Shown piece by piece: positions 1 through 10,146 of a DNA stretch of 64,000 nt (within the stretch, counting starts at the first letter, position 1; each line of letters begins with the position of its first letter). Under the pieces are notes generated by a model that saw only the letters and a program-made list of their open reading frames with translations, searched no databases and was not told the origin of the DNA. Made by a program: the position numbers and the translations under genes. This DNA comes from Andreprevotia lacus DSM 23236 (GTDB lineage: Bacteria > Pseudomonadota > Gammaproteobacteria > Burkholderiales > Chitinibacteraceae), in assembly GCF_900176275.1 (NCBI RefSeq), contig NZ_FWXD01000002.1, forward strand, positions 131,975 to 195,974, read 5' to 3'.

Positions 1-367
1 CCTGCGGATCGTAATTGGCAATCAGGCGCTTCTCATCGTCGACCAGAAAGGTGTTGCGATAGGCAGTGAACTGGTCGTCAATGACCTTTTCCGACTTCAG
101 GTTTTTCTCTGCCTGCTCGGTGGTATCGGCCTGGGTGTTGAGCACCAGCATCACGTAGACCCGGCGATACTGCTGGATGGTTTCGCTGCGCACCGCCGTG
201 AGCTGGGCAATGGGCACCAGCCGGTCGGAATACATGCTGCTCATCATGTCGTCGACCTGCTGGATCTTTACGATGCCGACGGTGCCGATGACCAGCGATA
301 CTGCCGCCACCAGCAAAAAGGTAATGGTGAGCTTGGTGCTCAACCGCCATTGCTTGAACCAGTTCAT
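1..367 (-). CDS. Methyl-accepting chemotaxis protein, N-terminal part (cut by window edge)
   Basis: This is the last visible gene of the leftward chemotaxis operon, and its 3' part lies outside the window. The 122 visible residues begin MNWFKQWRLSTKLTITFLLV, which is a short cytoplasmic lead followed by a membrane segment at about residues 12-32. Next comes a helical region (DDMMSSMYSDRLVPIAQL...) typical of the four-helix-bundle ligand-binding domain of chemoreceptors. The HAMP and signalling domains are not visible. The ATG at 367 is preceded by a purine-rich GAGGGGAGAA stretch that serves as a ribosome binding site. It lies 46 bases after cheW and is likely cotranscribed. The ligand is unknown. 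Confidence 0.85.
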   Translation of the reverse strand, partial: MNWFKQWRLSTKLTITFLLVAAVSLVIGTVGIVKIQQVDDMMSSMYSDRLVPIAQLTAVRSETIQQYRRVYVMLVLNTQADTTEQAEKNLKSEKVIDDQFTAYRNTFLVDDEKRLIANYDPQ

Positions 368-413
368 GGTTATTCTCCCCTCGTTGTTCTTGTACTTGCG
401 GGCACACCGCGCA

Positions 414-962
414 TCAGGCTGGCGCGGCGGCCAGCTCTTCGTTGGTGTTCATGCCGATCAGGGTCGCCATTTCGTCAACGGACAGCACCTGCTGGATGTC
501 GAGCGCAATGACGAAGCGTTCGCCCAGGCTGATCATGCCGTCGATGAAATCGGCGCGTATCTTGGCGCCAAAGCTGGGGCGCGGCTCGATCTGGCCCGGC
601 TCGACCGACAGTACCTCGTTCACGGCATCGACGATGATGCCCAGTGCCAGCATCTGGTTTTCCTGCTCGACCTCCAGGATCACGATGCAGGTGCGGCGGC
701 CGATTTCGGTGACGTTGCGACCAAAACGCGCGGCCAGGTCGACCACCGGCACCACGGCGCCGCGCAGGTTGATGACGCCGCGCAGAAAGGGCGGCAGCAT
801 CGGGATTTCGGTCAGTCCGCCAAACTCGATGATTTCGCGGATGTGCTCAATCGGGATCGCGAACAGCTCGCTGCTGAGCGTAAAGGTCAGGAACTGCTGG
901 GTGCCGGGTTGCTCGGCCCCCTGCAAACGGGATGACGCGGCGGTGGCGGGCAGATTGGACAT
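414..962 (-). CDS. cheW: Chemotaxis coupling protein CheW
   Basis: This 182-aa protein is the adaptor linking chemoreceptors to the CheA kinase in the cytoplasmic array. It is a single CheW domain from about residue 22 onward: QQFLTFTLSSELFAIPIEHI, then EIPMLPPFLRGVINLRGAVVPVVDLAARFG, the family hallmark, and ILEVEQENQMLALGIIVDAVNEVL. A longer in-frame reading exists to 1115, but the ATG at 962 has a textbook AGGAGG seven bases upstream and gives the normal CheW length, so it is preferred. It is 10 bases downstream of an MCP gene in the same operon. Confidence 0.95.
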   Translation of the reverse strand: MSNLPATAASSRLQGAEQPGTQQFLTFTLSSELFAIPIEHIREIIEFGGLTEIPMLPPFLRGVINLRGAVVPVVDLAARFGRNVTEIGRRTCIVILEVEQENQMLALGIIVDAVNEVLSVEPGQIEPRPSFGAKIRADFIDGMISLGERFVIALDIQQVLSVDEMATLIGMNTNEELAAAPA

Positions 963-972
963 GGCTCCCTCC

Positions 973-2631
973 TCAGAAGCGCGTGAACGACGATTCATCG
1001 ACCGCGTCATCGCCCGTATCGAGCATGGACGCACGTTTCTGGTTGCGTGCCGGCGGCGGGGCCGCCTTGCGTGCCGCTGGTGCGGAACGGCGTGCGGGCG
1101 CGTGTGATCCACCATTCGATACCTTGAAGAAGCGGATCATTTCCTGCAGCTGGATGGCTTGCGCGCTCATTTCCTCGGAGGTGGACGACAGTTCCTCCGA
1201 CGCCGAGGCATTCATCTGTGTAGTCTGCGCCAGCTGGCTCACGGCGGTGTTGATCTGATCCAGCCCGCTGGTCTGCTCGCGCGATGCGGCAGAGATTTCC
1301 TGCACCAGATCGGCGGTCTTGCGGATCGACGGCACCATCTGGTCGAGCAGGGTGCCGGCGCGCTCGGCCAGGGTGACGCTGTCGCTGGCGACGGTGCCGA
1401 TTTCCTGCGCGGCCACTTGCGAGCGCTCGGCCAGCTTGCGCACTTCGGCAGCGACCACGGCGAAGCCCTTGCCGTGCTCGCCGGCACGGGCGGCCTCGAT
1501 GGCGGCATTCAGTGCCAGCAGATTGGTCTGGTAGGCAATGTCGTCGATGATGCCGATCTTGCCGGCGATCTGGCGCATGGCGCTGACGGTCTGCTTGACC
1601 GCATCGCCGCCTTCGACCGCATCGCTGGACGATTTGCTGGCCATGCCGTCGGTGATGCGGGCGTTCTCGGAGTTCTGCGATACGGTGGAGGTGATTTCCT
1701 CGACCGCGGCACTGGTTTCCTCGACGTTGGCCGCCTGTTCGGACGCGTTCTGGCTCAGCGCCTGTGCCGAGGCAGAGATTTCCTCGGATGCCGAGGCCAG
1801 CGAGCTGGCCGAGCTGCTGACATCGCTGATGATCTCGGTGAGTTTGGTGATCATGACCTTGATGCTGAACAGCATCGAGCTGGTATCGCCATCACGCACA
1901 TTGACATTCACGGTGAGGTCACCATCGGCCACGCGTTGCAGGATGTTGACCGCCTCATCCGGCTCGCCGCCGACTTGCCGTGTCACCACACGCGCCAGCA
2001 ACATGCCCATGCCGACCGACAGCACGATGGCAATGCCGATGGCGGCCATGGTCCAGGTATTGCTCTGGGCGATGGTGCCAAGATTGACCTTGTTGGCATC
2101 ATCAGCCTGCTTCTCGTTATCGGTGCTGATGTCGTCCAGCACCTTGTCGATCTTGGCGATCAAGCCGCGCAGGTCGCCATTGATCAAGGCTTTGGCTTCG
2201 TCTGCCTGGCCGGCTTTCAGGAGCTTGATGGCCTTGTCGGATTGGCTCAGGTAATCCTTGAGCAACGGCGCAAAATCCTGGCGCAGTTTGGCCTCGGTCG
2301 GAGACGCTTCGGTTTTGGCGTATACGTCCCAGAACTTGTTGAACTTTGCGATGTAATCGTCGTAGCGGCCGGCCGAGGCCTGCAAGTCGTCCGGCTTGTC
2401 GACCTGGCTCATCATGCGCACCACGGTGCGGGCAGAGGCCACCAGACTGACATTGGCGCGCGACAGGCTGCTGATCGCCAGCAAGTTGTTGGTATAGATG
2501 CTGGTGCCGCCATCGCCGACCTTCTGGATGTTGTTCAGCGCGTACAGTCCCAGCAGCAGGGTCAGCAGTGCCGAGAACAGAAAGGCTGTCAGCAGTTTGG
2601 TGCCCAGTTTCAAACGTAAGAACCAACCCAT
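973..2631 (-). CDS. Methyl-accepting chemotaxis protein, four-helix-bundle type
   Basis: This is a complete 552-aa transmembrane chemoreceptor. TM1 is at about 13-33, a helical periplasmic sensor at about 34-190, TM2 at about 193-214, HAMP at about 215-268, and the cytoplasmic coiled-coil signalling domain follows. The receptor tip near residues 366-395 reads [20 protein letters not shown], where CheA and CheW bind. Pairs such as EEISASAQ and [12 protein letters not shown] look like adaptation (methylation) sites. After the signalling domain there is a basic, Ala/Pro-rich tail and a C-terminus ending ESSFTRF. It lies 9 bases downstream of cheA and 10 bases upstream of cheW, so it is firmly in the operon. 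The ligand is unknown. Confidence 0.95.
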   Translation of the reverse strand: MGWFLRLKLGTKLLTAFLFSALLTLLLGLYALNNIQKVGDGGTSIYTNNLLAISSLSRANVSLVASARTVVRMMSQVDKPDDLQASAGRYDDYIAKFNKFWDVYAKTEASPTEAKLRQDFAPLLKDYLSQSDKAIKLLKAGQADEAKALINGDLRGLIAKIDKVLDDISTDNEKQADDANKVNLGTIAQSNTWTMAAIGIAIVLSVGMGMLLARVVTRQVGGEPDEAVNILQRVADGDLTVNVNVRDGDTSSMLFSIKVMITKLTEIISDVSSSASSLASASEEISASAQALSQNASEQAANVEETSAAVEEITSTVSQNSENARITDGMASKSSSDAVEGGDAVKQTVSAMRQIAGKIGIIDDIAYQTNLLALNAAIEAARAGEHGKGFAVVAAEVRKLAERSQVAAQEIGTVASDSVTLAERAGTLLDQMVPSIRKTADLVQEISAASREQTSGLDQINTAVSQLAQTTQMNASASEELSSTSEEMSAQAIQLQEMIRFFKVSNGGSHAPARRSAPAARKAAPPPARNQKRASMLDTGDDAVDESSFTRF

Positions 2632-2640
2632 GTTCTTCTC

Positions 2641-4839
2641 CTAGCGTTCGGTGGTCTTGTTATTGGTAAGCAGGCCGGCGACGGCCGACTGAGTGAGGGA
2701 ATGCTGTTGCTGTGCGGTCTGCTGCACCAGATGCGGTACGTCCAGAATCAGCGCCACGCGGCCATCGCCCAGGATGGTCGAGCCGCTGATGCTCTTGATG
2801 CCTGAGAACAGGCTGCCCAGCGGCTTGATCACCGCCTGGAACTCGCCCAGCAGCCGGTCGACCACCAGGCCGGCGCGTTGCTGGCCGAATTGCACCACCA
2901 CCAGGCTTTCGCGGTTGTGCTGGATGGGTGGCAGCTCGAACAGCTCGCGCAGCCGCACAAAGGGCAGCGGTTCGCCACGCAGCTTGACGATGTTGTGCCG
3001 CGCGTCGTGGCCGGCGAGGTCGACACACTCGATCACCAGATCAAGCGGAATCACGAATACTTCGTCGTTCACCATCACCTGGAAGCCGTCGATGATGGCC
3101 AGCGTGAGTGGCAGGCGGATGCGCGTGGTGGTGCCCTGGCCGGCCTGGCTGAGTATTTCCACCTCACCGCGCAAGGATTCGATGTTCTTCTTCACCACAT
3201 CCATGCCCACGCCACGGCCGGACAGATTGGTGACCTGCTCGGCGGTCGAGAAGCCGGCTTCGAAAATCAGCCGGAAGATATCCTTCTCGCTCAGATTGTG
3301 GTCAGGCGTGACCAGCCCGCGCTCGATGGCCTTGGCGAGGATTTTTTCGCGGTTCAACCCGCGCCCGTCGTCGGAGACCTCGATCACGATGCTGCCTGAT
3401 TCGTGATATGCGTTCAGCCGCAACATGCCGGTGGCGGATTTGCCGGCCAGCACGCGATCTTCGGTCCCTTCGATGCCGTGATCCATCGAGTTGCGCACGA
3501 TGTGCATCAAGGGGTCGGCCAGTTTCTCGACCATGCTCTTGTCGAGTTCTGTTTCAGCACCGGTCACGATCAGTTCGATTTCCTTGCCCAGCTCGCGCGA
3601 GATATCGCGTACCACGCGCGGGAAGCGCTGGAACACCTCGCCGATCGGCACCATGCGCAAGGTGAGCGCCGCATCGCGGATATGCTCGACCAGCACCGAG
3701 ATGGCCTGCGTGGCTTCCTCGAACTGCGCATCCTTCTTGCGGTTGGCAATCAGGTTGGCGCCGGCACCGGCAATCACCAGCTCGCCCACCAGGTCGATCA
3801 GCTGGTCGAGCTTGCTGACCTCGACCTTGATGAATTTCTGCTCGTGGCTCTTCTTTTCCTCATTCTGCTTTTGCCGGCTCAGCGCGGCAGACACGACAGG
3901 CTCGGGCACCAGCTGTTGCTCGATCAACATCGCACCCAGCGGCTTCTGGCCGATTTCCTGGCCTTGCTGCTGTTGCAGTGCCTGTTCCAGCTCGACTTCG
4001 GTCAGCGCGCCGCCACGCACCAGGATGTCGCCCAGCCGGCCCGGATCGGGCATCAGCGCGATCAGGGAGATGTATTCGTCGATCTTGGAATGCGGCGGCA
4101 GGATGCGGATCTGGCTGTCTTCGCGCACGAAGTCGAACACGCTCTCGATTTTGGCGCGGTCGGCGTCCGAATCGAAGTCGATCTCGAACCCCAGGTAGCT
4201 GGCTTCGGCATCCAGTTGCGACAGCGGCGGCAGGTTGTCGGTCAGCGTGTGCAGATAGACAATGCGGCCCATCGAGCTGAGGTAGTGCAGAAAGGACAGC
4301 GGGTCTAGGCCGTTGCGCAGCACGTCGGGCGAAAAGCGCAGCGACAAATGCCAGTTGTCGCTGCTGACGCCACCGCTGCCCTCGATCTGCTGCGGGCCTT
4401 CTTCCTTGGCGGTCGCTGTCAGTGCGGCAGCGGCAGGGGCTTCGGCCGGCGGTTCCAGATAGGCGCCCAGCTGCTTTTCCAGCACCACGCGGCGCGCAGC
4501 GTCGGGTTCTTCGTTTTCGGTGCGGTTCTGGATGGCATCGACCAGTGCACCGATATAGTCGCCGCAATTGAGCAGCAGCGACAGCATGGCATCGTCGATC
4601 TGCACCTTGCCGTTGCGCACGCGGTCGAGCACGCTTTCGACGATATGGGTGAAGCTGACGATGAGATCAAAGGCAAACAGCCCGGCCGACCCCTTGATGG
4701 TGTGGGCGGCGCGGAAAATGGCATTGATGGCTTCGCTGCTGGCGCCATCGGTTTCGATTTCCAGCAGCGCGTTTTCCATTGCCACCAGCAGTTCACGGGC
4801 TTCCTGTACCAGCGCGTCGCGCGCCATGTCCATATCCAT
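2641..4839 (-). CDS. cheA: Chemotaxis sensor histidine kinase CheA
   Basis: This 732-aa cytoplasmic kinase phosphorylates CheY in response to the receptors. The HPt (P1) domain has the phosphorylatable His46 in FRAAHTIKGSAGL. Residues about 160-330 are not a standard P2. They include LGDILVRGGALTEVELEQAL and a second similar LGAMLIEQQLV unit (about 269-320), which resemble the short repeats at the N-terminus of GspE/PilB-type ATPases. The P3 dimerisation helix starts at about 340. The ATPase shows the N-box (VRNSMDHGIE, Asn450), DDGRG (490-494) and GRGVGMD (541-547). A CheW-like P5 domain fills about 590-725. The ATG at 4839 is 3 bases from the STAS gene upstream, which suggests translational coupling. 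Confidence 0.96.
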   Translation of the reverse strand: MDMDMARDALVQEARELLVAMENALLEIETDGASSEAINAIFRAAHTIKGSAGLFAFDLIVSFTHIVESVLDRVRNGKVQIDDAMLSLLLNCGDYIGALVDAIQNRTENEEPDAARRVVLEKQLGAYLEPPAEAPAAAALTATAKEEGPQQIEGSGGVSSDNWHLSLRFSPDVLRNGLDPLSFLHYLSSMGRIVYLHTLTDNLPPLSQLDAEASYLGFEIDFDSDADRAKIESVFDFVREDSQIRILPPHSKIDEYISLIALMPDPGRLGDILVRGGALTEVELEQALQQQQGQEIGQKPLGAMLIEQQLVPEPVVSAALSRQKQNEEKKSHEQKFIKVEVSKLDQLIDLVGELVIAGAGANLIANRKKDAQFEEATQAISVLVEHIRDAALTLRMVPIGEVFQRFPRVVRDISRELGKEIELIVTGAETELDKSMVEKLADPLMHIVRNSMDHGIEGTEDRVLAGKSATGMLRLNAYHESGSIVIEVSDDGRGLNREKILAKAIERGLVTPDHNLSEKDIFRLIFEAGFSTAEQVTNLSGRGVGMDVVKKNIESLRGEVEILSQAGQGTTTRIRLPLTLAIIDGFQVMVNDEVFVIPLDLVIECVDLAGHDARHNIVKLRGEPLPFVRLRELFELPPIQHNRESLVVVQFGQQRAGLVVDRLLGEFQAVIKPLGSLFSGIKSISGSTILGDGRVALILDVPHLVQQTAQQQHSLTQSAVAGLLTNNKTTER

Positions 4840-4842
4840 ACG

Positions 4843-5166
4843 CTACCTCGCGTTGGGAATCAGCAGCGGGTCGCCAAGGGTGGCGGCCAGGTTGAGCAGA
4901 TCGATGGCGGCCAGCACCGGCGGGCTGTGGTGACTGTAATTGACGGTTTTTTGCTGACTGGCCGCTTCATGCTTGAGCGCCAGCAAGAGCTGCACGCCGG
5001 CGCTGTCGATTTCCTCGACTGCGGCCAGGTTCAGCTCGATCCGGTGTTCGGCGTGCGCCAGTGCCTGCAGCAGCTCGTCCTTGAGCTCGGCGGCCTGGAA
5101 GATGGTGAGGCCGCCTTCCAGTTGGAGTAACAAGTGCCCGTCGCGGGTCTGTTCTGAAATCGGCAT
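4843..5166 (-). CDS. STAS-domain protein (anti-anti-sigma-factor type)
   Basis: This 107-aa protein is a single STAS domain. The motif EEIDSAGVQLLLAL places the serine that is phosphorylated in the SpoIIAA/RsbV family at Ser55. The flanking strands (GHLLLQLEGGLTIFQAAELKDELLQAL and HRIELNLAAV) fit the fold. STAS proteins of this kind are common inside chemotaxis-like operons, where they may tune the kinase output, but the partner here is not shown by sequence. It sits between cheY (15 bases upstream) and cheA (3 bases downstream). The start has GGAGGCCGCC just upstream on the coding strand. Confidence 0.9.
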   Translation of the reverse strand: MPISEQTRDGHLLLQLEGGLTIFQAAELKDELLQALAHAEHRIELNLAAVEEIDSAGVQLLLALKHEAASQQKTVNYSHHSPPVLAAIDLLNLAATLGDPLLIPNAR

Positions 5167-5181
5167 GGCGGCCTCCGGGGG

Positions 5182-5550
5182 TTAAGGCATCACCAGTTTG
5201 GAGACCGCATCCAGCAGGATGGGCGGCTGGAAGGGTTTGAGCACCCAGGCCCTTACGCCTGCTGCCTTGCCCTCCTGCTTCTTGGTTTCATCCCCTTCGG
5301 TCGTTAGCATGATGATGGGGGTGAACTTGTAGTTGGGTAGCAGTTTGGCGGCCTTGACGAAGCTGATGCCATCCATGTTCGGCATGTTGACGTCGGAAAT
5401 GATCAGGTTGTACTTGCGGCCATCCAGCTTGCTGAGCGCGTCTTTGCCGTCCGATGCTTCGACGACGTCATAGCCTGCGCCCTTGAGCGCAATACCGACG
5501 GTCTGGCGCATGCTGAACGAATCATCGACGATGAGTATGGTCTTGCCCAT
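5182..5550 (-). CDS. cheY: Chemotaxis response regulator CheY
   Basis: This 122-aa single receiver domain is the diffusible output of CheA. The acidic pocket is Asp9-Asp10 (ILIVDDS), the phosphoacceptor is Asp53 (LIISDVNMPNMDG), the switch residues are Thr83/Thr84 (MLTTEGD) and the conserved lysine is Lys105 (LKPF). There is no output domain. A longer reading frame extends to 5721, but it runs into the upstream MCP. The ATG at 5550 has CGGAG upstream and gives the canonical CheY length. It lies 22 bases after the MCP gene and is in the same operon. Confidence 0.95.
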   Translation of the reverse strand: MGKTILIVDDSFSMRQTVGIALKGAGYDVVEASDGKDALSKLDGRKYNLIISDVNMPNMDGISFVKAAKLLPNYKFTPIIMLTTEGDETKKQEGKAAGVRAWVLKPFQPPILLDAVSKLVMP

Positions 5551-5572
5551 TGGGTACTCCGGGTGAGGCGGG

Positions 5573-6679
5573 TCAGAAGAAATCGACTTGCGACGATTGC
5601 ACCGCTGCGGTCTGCTTGCCGCCGTGCACTTGCCGCTGTTCGAGCGTGGTGTAGGTGCGCTCCAGATCGCCCAGCCACACGTGACGGTCCGGCAGGGACC
5701 GGTTTTGATCGAGCAGATCACCCAGCTTGACCATGTCGCGGCTGACGTGATCCAGAATCTGGCTCACGCGGTCCTGGAACTGCAGGTTGACCAGTACATC
5801 CTGTACTTCCTGTTCGACGGCGCGGCTTTCGCTTTCCAGCTGGCCGACGGTCTCCGACAGCCGCACGGCGGCTTGCTGGAATTCGTCGATCACGCTGCCG
5901 ATCACGGTCTTGGAGTCGCCGATCATGCGTGCCTCGTCACCGGAGAGGCGGTTGGCCGAATCCAGCGCGCCCTGGATGGTCTGGTTGATCGATTCGACCT
6001 TGCCGGAGATGCGCTTGCCGGTTTCGCCCGACATATTGGACAGCTTGCGTACTTCGTCGGCCACCACGGCAAAGCCACGACCGGCTTCACCGGCACGCGC
6101 GGCCTCGATGGCGGCATTGAGGGCCAGCAGATTGGTCTGGCCGGCAATCTGCGCCACGTCGGATGCCATGCGCTTGAGTTCTTCGTTGAACTGGCCGAGG
6201 CCGGCGATTTCCTGCAGCAGCGTTTCGCGTGCGGCCAGCACGTGTTCAAGCGCGCTGACGATGCCACCCAGTTGCTCTTCCGCACGCTGGATCACCTGCA
6301 GCATGTTGCCGCCGCCGCCACCTGCTGCCAGCGACACGGTGCCGCCCAGACGCTGGTTGATGCCGGCAAAGCGCATGGCCAGGTTGTCGATGGCTTCGCC
6401 GGTCTGGCTGCGCGCCAGCTCGATATTGCGCTTCCACAGCGGCAGCACGCCCGTCATCAGCTCAGGCAGCTTGGCGTGTGGTGCCACTTGCTCGTGGCGC
6501 TGCATGTCCAGTGGCTCGATGTGTTGCGGGGCGGCTTCGCCGGACTGGCTGAACCACCAGATACAGGCCAGTACGACGAGGCCAAGGATCAGCCCCTGCC
6601 ACCATGCAGATGCAAGCAAGCTGGCAGCAACAAGGTTGAGGATGCCGAGCCCGAGAAGAATGAGACGCTGTTGAGTCAC
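5573..6679 (-). CDS. Methyl-accepting chemotaxis protein with two adjacent TM segments and almost no periplasmic domain
   Basis: This is the first gene of the leftward chemotaxis operon (368 aa from the GTG at 6679; an upstream GTG at 6709 is the alternative). The GTG at 6679 is chosen because CAGGGG precedes it at good spacing. Two hydrophobic segments (about 5-26 and 29-43) are separated by only a few residues, so it has no extracytoplasmic sensor of normal size. A linker precedes the signalling domain, whose tip reads [35 protein letters not shown] (about 180-213). There is no clear HAMP domain. It ends in SQVDFF. It probably senses an internal or membrane-related signal, which is inference. 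Confidence 0.88.
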   Translation of the reverse strand: MTQQRLILLGLGILNLVAASLLASAWWQGLILGLVVLACIWWFSQSGEAAPQHIEPLDMQRHEQVAPHAKLPELMTGVLPLWKRNIELARSQTGEAIDNLAMRFAGINQRLGGTVSLAAGGGGGNMLQVIQRAEEQLGGIVSALEHVLAARETLLQEIAGLGQFNEELKRMASDVAQIAGQTNLLALNAAIEAARAGEAGRGFAVVADEVRKLSNMSGETGKRISGKVESINQTIQGALDSANRLSGDEARMIGDSKTVIGSVIDEFQQAAVRLSETVGQLESESRAVEQEVQDVLVNLQFQDRVSQILDHVSRDMVKLGDLLDQNRSLPDRHVWLGDLERTYTTLEQRQVHGGKQTAAVQSSQVDFF

Positions 6680-7101
6680 GATAACCCCTGATGGCGGGCG
6701 TAAAAGCACTTACTTTGAGATAAACAAGGAATCGTCAGCTTTCAAGGACGAATGGCGATTCCGCGCGAGATTTGGCGCAGAATCGTGTGCCGGGCAGTGG
6801 CTTGCCGGTGCATGGTGTGACCCCCCGTCTGGCTTGCTCGGACGTATCCGGCAGCTTTGTCTGTTTTCTTGCACTATTCGGGTGCTATGTAAGCATATTA
6901 ACAATTTTTGAAATATGCCAAGTTAGAACCAAATAAATGCTGACAAGTGCTTGCTTTGCCAGAACAAATAGTCGAATAGCCGGCGATTTGGCTGCCGGCC
7001 CCGCTGCAGGGCAGGCGTAGCTGCGAGAACTGGCCGGAGGACGCAGGCGGGGCAGGGTTGCTCGCTGTATAATCCGGGGTTTTGCTATTTCCGAGCCCGT
7101 C
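6680..7101. other. Intergenic region between the divergent chemotaxis operon and valS
   Basis: This is 422 bases with no convincing gene. Short readings such as 6710-6904 and 6885-7187 lack ribosome binding sites and family features. It must hold the leftward promoter of the chemotaxis operon, which I cannot place with confidence, and the rightward valS promoter near 7068. A more A+T-rich core at about 6885-6960 is the likeliest promoter zone for the chemotaxis operon. Confidence 0.5.
7068..7073 (+). promoter_or_regulatory. Putative -10 element of valS
   Basis: A perfect TATAAT lies 28 bases before the valS ATG, which would give a leader of about 20-25 bases. No good -35 box is seen at 17 bases upstream (the sequence there is AGGCGG), so the assignment rests on the -10 and its position. 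Confidence 0.5.
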
Positions 7102-9921
7102 ATGAGCACCGCACTCGAGCAACTCGCCAAGAGCTTTGAACCCGCCGCGATTGAAGCCAGCTGGTATCCGCGCTGGGAATCGGCCAATTACTTCAGCCCC
7201 AGCATGGACATGAGCGCGCCGTCGTTCGCCATCCAGCTGCCGCCGCCCAACGTGACCGGCACACTGCATATGGGCCACGCGTTCAACCAGACCATCATGG
7301 ATGGCCTGACGCGCTATCACCGCATGCGTGGCGACAATACCCTGTGGCTGCCGGGTACCGACCACGCCGGTATTGCCACCCAGATCGTGGTGGAGCGCCA
7401 GCTCGATGCGCAGGGCGTCAGCCGCCATGATCTGGGCCGCCCGGCCTTCATCGAGAAGGTGTGGGAGTGGAAGCAGCAGTCCGGCGACACCATCACCGGC
7501 CAGATGCGCCGCATGGGCGCGTCGGTGGACTGGGGCCGCGAGTACTTCACCATGGACGACAAGATGTCGACCAGCGTGACCGAAGTCTTCGTGCGCCTGT
7601 ACGAGCAAGGCCTGATCTATCGCGGCAAGCGGCTGGTGAACTGGGACCCGGTCTTGGGCACGGCGGTATCTGACCTCGAAGTGGTGAGCGAGGAAGAAGA
7701 CGGCCACATGTGGCACATCAAGTACCCGGTGGTGGGCAGCGATGAATTCGTGACCGTGGCGACCACCCGGCCGGAAACGCTGCTGGGCGACGTGGCCGTG
7801 GCGATCAACCCCACCGACGAGCGCTACCAGCACCTGCTGGGCAGGCAGCTGTCGCTGCCGCTCACCGGCCGCCAGATTCCGGTGATCGCGGATGACTATG
7901 TCGATGCCGCCTTCGGCACCGGTTTCGTCAAGATCACGCCGGCGCATGATTTCAATGACTATCAGGTTGGCAAGCGCCACAACACGCAACTGATCAACGT
8001 GATGAGCCTGACCGCGACGATTCTGCCGCAGGCGCAGGTATTCGGTTATGACGGCAGCGCATTCGACAGCATTGCGCTGCCCGCCGCCTATGCCGGCCTG
8101 AGCACGCGCGATGCGCGCAAGGCCATTCTGGCCGATCTGGAAGCGGCCGGCCTGTTGCTGGAAACCAAGAAACACAAACTGATGGTGCCGCGTGGCGATC
8201 GTACCGGCACCGTGATCGAGCCGATGCTGACCGACCAGTGGTTCGTGGCGATGAGCAAGGCCGACGATACCGGCAAGAGCATCACGCAGAAAGCGCTGGA
8301 AGTGGTGCAGAACGGCGAAGTGCAGTTCGTGCCGGGCGACTGGGTGAATACCTATTACGCGTGGCTCAACAACATCCAGGACTGGTGCATCTCGCGCCAG
8401 CTGTGGTGGGGTCACCAGATTCCGGCCTGGTACGATGCCGACGGCAAGGTGTACGTCGCCCGCACCGAGTCCGAGGCGCAAGCACAGGCCGGCGGCAAGC
8501 CGGTAACGCGTGACAACGACGTGCTCGACACGTGGTTTTCGTCGGCGCTGGTGCCGTTCTCCAGCTTGGGCTGGCCGAACCAGACCAACGAGCTGCAAGC
8601 CTTTTTGCCGTCCAGCGTGCTGGTGACCGGCTACGACATCATTTTCTTCTGGGTGGCCCGGATGATCATGATGACCACGCACTTCACCGGCAAGGTGCCG
8701 TTCAAGCACGTTTACGTGCACGGTCTGGTGCGCGACGGCGAAGGCAAGAAGATGTCCAAGTCGGAAGGCAACGTACTCGACCCGGTGGACCTGATCGACG
8801 GCATCGCACTCGAACCGCTGCTGGAAAAACGCACCACCGGCCTGCGCCGCCCGGAAAAGGCGCCGCAAGTCGCCGCCAAGACCCAGAAGGAATTCCCCGA
8901 GGGCATCCCGGCCTATGGCGTGGATGCGCTGCGCTTTACCTTTGCGTCGCTCGCTTCGCTGGGCCGTTCGATCAACTTCGATCAGAAGCGTTGCGAAGGC
9001 TATCGCAACTTCTGCAACAAGCTGTGGAACGCCACCCGCTTCGTGCTGATGAATGTGGAAGGCAAGGATTGCGGGCTGGAAGAGGGCGCCGAGCTGGATT
9101 ACGGCTTTGCCGACCGCTGGATCATCGGCAAGCTGCAGGAGGCCGAAAAGGCTGTGACGCTGGCGCTGGATACCTTCCGCTTCGACCTTGCCGCGCAAGC
9201 CATCTATGAGTTCGTCTGGAACGAATACTGCGACTGGTATATCGAGCTGGCCAAGGTCAGCGCGCAGACCGGCAGCGAGGCGCAGCAACGCGCCACGCGC
9301 CGCACCTTGATCCGCGTGCTGGAAACCATCCTGCGCCTGATTCACCCCATCATGCCCTTCATCACCGAGGAGCTGTGGCAGGTGGTGGCCCCGCTGGCCG
9401 GCAAGAAGGACACCGAATCGCTGATGGTAGCGCGCTGGCCGGTAGCCGACGAAAGCAAGATCGACGCGGCCGCGCAGGCCGAAGTGGACGAGCTGAAGGC
9501 GCTGGCCTTTGCTGCGCGCAACCTGCGTGGCGAAATGGGCTTGCCGCCGTCGCAAAAAGTGCCGCTGTTCATCGAAGGCGATGCAGCGCTGGTGCGTTAT
9601 GCCGACTACCTGAAGTCGCTGGCCAAGCTGTCCGAAGTGCACGTGGTTGCCGCGTTGCCCGAGGACGACGCCCCGGTAGCCGTGGCCGGCACCATCCGCC
9701 TGATGCTCAAGGTGGAGGTGGACAAGGCTGCGGAAAGCGCCCGCCTGACCAAGGAAATTGCCAAGACTGAAGACGGCTTGGGCAAGATGGTCGCCAAGCT
9801 GGAAAAGCCGGGTTACACCGACAAGGCGCCGGCGCATCTGGTCGAGAAGGACCGCGCGCTGGTGGCCGAGCTGCAGGACAAGTTGAGCAAGCTGCAGGCG
9901 CAGCTGGCCAAGCTGGGCTGA
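7102..9921 (+). CDS. valS: Valine--tRNA ligase
   Basis: This 939-aa class I aminoacyl-tRNA synthetase charges tRNA-Val with valine in the cytoplasm. The HIGH-type motif is HMGH at residues 56-59 ([18 protein letters not shown]), and the KMSKS loop is at 550-554. The editing domain is recognisable around [17 protein letters not shown]. The anticodon-binding region follows from about residue 660. The C-terminal ~65 residues form the coiled-coil arm typical of bacterial ValRS ([20 protein letters not shown]). The ATG at 7102 is the first start after the TATAAT. Only a weak ribosome binding site (CCGAG) is visible. A hairpin terminator follows at 9952. Length and motifs are normal. Confidence 0.98.
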   Translation: MSTALEQLAKSFEPAAIEASWYPRWESANYFSPSMDMSAPSFAIQLPPPNVTGTLHMGHAFNQTIMDGLTRYHRMRGDNTLWLPGTDHAGIATQIVVERQLDAQGVSRHDLGRPAFIEKVWEWKQQSGDTITGQMRRMGASVDWGREYFTMDDKMSTSVTEVFVRLYEQGLIYRGKRLVNWDPVLGTAVSDLEVVSEEEDGHMWHIKYPVVGSDEFVTVATTRPETLLGDVAVAINPTDERYQHLLGRQLSLPLTGRQIPVIADDYVDAAFGTGFVKITPAHDFNDYQVGKRHNTQLINVMSLTATILPQAQVFGYDGSAFDSIALPAAYAGLSTRDARKAILADLEAAGLLLETKKHKLMVPRGDRTGTVIEPMLTDQWFVAMSKADDTGKSITQKALEVVQNGEVQFVPGDWVNTYYAWLNNIQDWCISRQLWWGHQIPAWYDADGKVYVARTESEAQAQAGGKPVTRDNDVLDTWFSSALVPFSSLGWPNQTNELQAFLPSSVLVTGYDIIFFWVARMIMMTTHFTGKVPFKHVYVHGLVRDGEGKKMSKSEGNVLDPVDLIDGIALEPLLEKRTTGLRRPEKAPQVAAKTQKEFPEGIPAYGVDALRFTFASLASLGRSINFDQKRCEGYRNFCNKLWNATRFVLMNVEGKDCGLEEGAELDYGFADRWIIGKLQEAEKAVTLALDTFRFDLAAQAIYEFVWNEYCDWYIELAKVSAQTGSEAQQRATRRTLIRVLETILRLIHPIMPFITEELWQVVAPLAGKKDTESLMVARWPVADESKIDAAAQAEVDELKALAFAARNLRGEMGLPPSQKVPLFIEGDAALVRYADYLKSLAKLSEVHVVAALPEDDAPVAVAGTIRLMLKVEVDKAAESARLTKEIAKTEDGLGKMVAKLEKPGYTDKAPAHLVEKDRALVAELQDKLSKLQAQLAKLG

Positions 9922-9951
9922 GTCTTGCCAGGGTAAAACCTGCCCCGGGAA

Positions 9952-9978
9952 AACAGGCGCTGCGGCGCCTGTTTTTTT
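9952..9978 (+). terminator. Rho-independent terminator of valS
   Basis: A nine-base stem (AACAGGCGC at 9952-9960 pairing with GCGCCTGTT at 9965-9973) with a 4-base loop is followed by a run of T residues to 9978. It lies 30 bases after the valS stop codon. Confidence 0.9.
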
Positions 9979-10146
9979 GCGCCTGCCTTACCGGCCAGCG
10001 GCCCGCATGCCGTTTGCGGCGGGCGGGCTGCCGGTGGTCGGCTGGCGGCATGCATACGGTATGCGCGCGCTACGTGCAGGCACTAAGACGGATACTTGGG
10101 CAGCAATGTCCAAGTCCCCGTCTGTGTTGCTCAAGGGGGTGCCGTC

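Noticed and set aside
1159..2619. 486-aa plus-strand frame opposite the MCP gene
   Set aside because: The opposite strand is a well-supported chemoreceptor; this frame has no family features.
6898..9837. 979-aa reading frame opposite valS
   Set aside because: It is a high-G+C shadow of the valS coding strand, with no ribosome binding site and low-complexity His/Arg-rich translation.
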